NCBI RefSeq assembly: GCF_013386165.1
Contig: NZ_JACAOS010000013.1
Coordinates: forward strand, 16,502-80,501
Direction of reading: 5' to 3'
Length of the DNA stretch: 64,000 bases
Source: Pseudomonas gingeri
Lineage (GTDB): Bacteria > Pseudomonadota > Gammaproteobacteria > Pseudomonadales > Pseudomonadaceae
Shown: piece by piece, positions 62,681 through 64,000 of the stretch
How the letters are laid out: the number at the start of each line of letters is the position of its first letter
How positions within the stretch are numbered: position 1 is the stretch's first letter
Translations under genes and position numbers: made by a program
Notes under the pieces: model-generated
Seen by the model: the letters and a program-made list of their open reading frames with translations, nothing else
Database searches by the model: none
Told to the model about the DNA's origin: nothing

Positions 62681-63880
62681 ATGAAGTCGGTTGAAGAGCA
62701 GCTCGCGCTGATCAAGCGTGGTGCGGAAGAGGTGTTGGTCGAGTCCGAATTGGTCGAGAAGCTCAAGCGTGGCCAGCCGCTGCGTATCAAGGCCGGCTTC
62801 GACCCGACGGCACCGGATCTGCACCTGGGGCACACAGTCCTTATTAATAAGCTGCGCCAGTTCCAGGAACTGGGGCATCAGGTGATCTTCCTGATCGGCG
62901 ACTTCACCGGTTTGATCGGTGACCCGAGCGGCAAGAGCGCCACGCGTCCACCGCTGACCCGTGAGCAGGTCCTCGAGAATGCCGAGACCTATAAGGCTCA
63001 GGTGTTCAAGATCCTTGATCCGGCCAAGACCGAGGTGGCGTTCAACTCCACCTGGATGGACCAGATGGGTCCGGCGGACTTCATTCGTCTGACGTCGCAG
63101 TACACCGTGGCGCGGATGCTCGAGCGCGACGACTTCGACAAGCGCTATACCAACAACCAGCCGATCGCCATCCATGAGTTCCTCTACCCGCTGGTGCAGG
63201 GGTATGACTCCGTTGCGCTGCGCGCGGACGTCGAGCTGGGCGGTACCGACCAGAAGTTCAACCTGCTGATGGGGCGTGAGTTGCAACGCGCCTACGGGCA
63301 GGAAGCTCAGTGCATTCTCACCATGCCATTGCTCGAAGGGCTGGATGGCGTGAAGAAGATGTCCAAGTCCCTGGGTAACTACGTGGGGATCCAGGAAGCG
63401 CCGGGTGTCATGTACAGCAAGCTGGTGTCGATTCCAGATGCTTTGATGTGGCGTTACTTCGAGCTGCTGAGCTTCCGCTCGATGGATGAGATCAATCAGT
63501 TGCGCAAGGATGTCGAGGCGGGTGGGAACCCGCGTGACGTCAAGATCAAGCTGGCTGAAGAGATCGTCGCGCGCTTCCACGGTGAGGAGGCTGCGGCCAA
63601 TGCTCACCGTGCGGCGGGTAATCGCATGAAGGATGGCGAGCTGCCGGACGATCTGCCTGAAGTTGAAATCAGCGCGACTGAAGACATGCCGATTGCCGCT
63701 GTCCTTAATAAGGCTGGCCTGGTGAAGAACTCGGCGGTCGCTCGCGATCTGCTGGGCTCCGGTGGTGTTCGTATTGATGGTGAGGCTGTCGATCGCACCT
63801 TTATATACAAGCTGGGCGCGACCCATGTTTGCCAGGCGGGGAAGAAGGCGTTTGCTCGCATCACCCTGAAGCAGGAATAA
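62681..63880 (+). CDS. tyrS: tyrosyl-tRNA synthetase
   Basis: 399 residues. Class I signatures are [11 protein letters not shown] and KKMSKSLGN; the C-terminal S4 RNA-binding domain follows. I use ATG 62681 ([14 protein letters not shown]). It is the shorter TyrZ-like form used by Pseudomonas. The gene diverges from the M23 peptidase. Confidence 0.95.
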   Translation: MKSVEEQLALIKRGAEEVLVESELVEKLKRGQPLRIKAGFDPTAPDLHLGHTVLINKLRQFQELGHQVIFLIGDFTGLIGDPSGKSATRPPLTREQVLENAETYKAQVFKILDPAKTEVAFNSTWMDQMGPADFIRLTSQYTVARMLERDDFDKRYTNNQPIAIHEFLYPLVQGYDSVALRADVELGGTDQKFNLLMGRELQRAYGQEAQCILTMPLLEGLDGVKKMSKSLGNYVGIQEAPGVMYSKLVSIPDALMWRYFELLSFRSMDEINQLRKDVEAGGNPRDVKIKLAEEIVARFHGEEAAANAHRAAGNRMKDGELPDDLPEVEISATEDMPIAAVLNKAGLVKNSAVARDLLGSGGVRIDGEAVDRTFIYKLGATHVCQAGKKAFARITLKQE

Positions 63881-63915
63881 GCGGATCCCGCTTCCTGCTT
63901 GATATGGCTATAGAA

Positions 63916-63948
63916 GAAGGCCGGCCCGCCAGGGCCGGCCTTCTGCTT
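63916..63948 (+). terminator. tyrS terminator
   Basis: GAAGGCCGGCCC (63916-63927) and GGGCCGGCCTTC (63932-63943), perfect 12-bp stem with a 4-nt loop, then TGCTTTT. Confidence 0.88.
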
Positions 63949-63981
63949 TTCGGGGTTTTTGGCCCATTTTCCAGAAATCTG

Positions 63982-64000
63982 AAATTAACGGTTGACGGCA
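63982..64000 (+). promoter_or_regulatory. probable rRNA operon promoter, truncated at window edge
   Basis: An A/T-rich stretch (AAATTAACGG) precedes TTGACG at 63992-63997, a strong -35 like those of Pseudomonas rRNA promoters. In P. aeruginosa a 16S rRNA gene follows tyrS. The -10 box lies outside the window. Confidence 0.4.

Overview
The window is a GC-rich, densely packed chromosomal segment of a Pseudomonas, most likely from the P. fluorescens complex. Two things support this. The gene order rmcA-like / rpoD / dnaG / rpsU / tsaD / plsY / folBK / cca / spoVR-yeaH-prkA / glpE / apaHG / rsmA / pdxA / surA / lptD / amgK-murU / agtSR / agtABCD / rpe / gph / trpE / trpGDC / vfr / coq7 / argC / erpA / anmK / tyrS follows, as I recall it, the PA0575-PA0668 backbone of P. 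aeruginosa. The intergenic regions also carry paired GTAGGAGC-type REP palindromes typical of the fluorescens group.

Layout. 1-471 is the end of a class III aminotransferase. 500-7350 is a small accessory zone: a solitary HigA-type antitoxin with only a scar of its toxin, the lysine-catabolic pair davB-davA with an Lrp/AsnC regulator, a Fic protein with twin palindromic operators, a second solitary antitoxin with a broken toxin tail, and a DUF6124 gene behind a long structured leader. A CAU-anticodon tRNA gene separates this from the core. 7444-15641 holds the PAS-GGDEF-EAL protein and the rpsU-dnaG-rpoD macromolecular-synthesis block. 15840-19780 is tsaD, plsY, folB-folK and cca. 19846-24746 is the prkA-yeaH-spoVR stationary-phase/stress set. 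25048-32684 is the reverse-strand envelope and housekeeping run lptD-surA-pdxA-rsmA-apaG-apaH-glpE. 32815-36448 has the cell-wall recycling pair amgK-murU, a DnaJ-domain protein and a DUF3530 protein. 36521-45837 has the AgtSR two-component system, the AgtABCD transporter (4-aminobutyrate/5-aminovalerate family) and an iron alcohol dehydrogenase. 45955-52233 is rpe-gph-(trpL)-trpE-trpG-trpD-trpC plus a lipoate-ligase-like gene, followed by convergent vfr. 53103-63880 is osmC, a speD remnant, coq7, a HIT protein, a short-chain dehydrogenase, a DUF805 protein, a nitronate-monooxygenase-like gene, hemJ, argC, erpA, anmK, an M23 peptidase and tyrS. The last bases look like the start of an rRNA promoter.

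How the genes connect. DavB and DavA turn lysine into 5-aminovalerate, and the AgtSR/AgtABCD system takes up 5-aminovalerate and 4-aminobutyrate, so both ends of one nutrient theme lie about 35 kb apart. AnmK, AmgK and MurU belong to the same peptidoglycan-recycling route. The most unusual observations are degraded elements beside intact ones: two antitoxins whose toxins survive only as C-terminal scars, a speD reduced to its last codons, and a Trp-codon leader peptide that is in frame with the 3' end of gph. No CRISPR array, integrase, transposase, prophage or pyocin cluster is present; the trpE-trpG junction, which carries the pyocin island in P. aeruginosa, is closed here.
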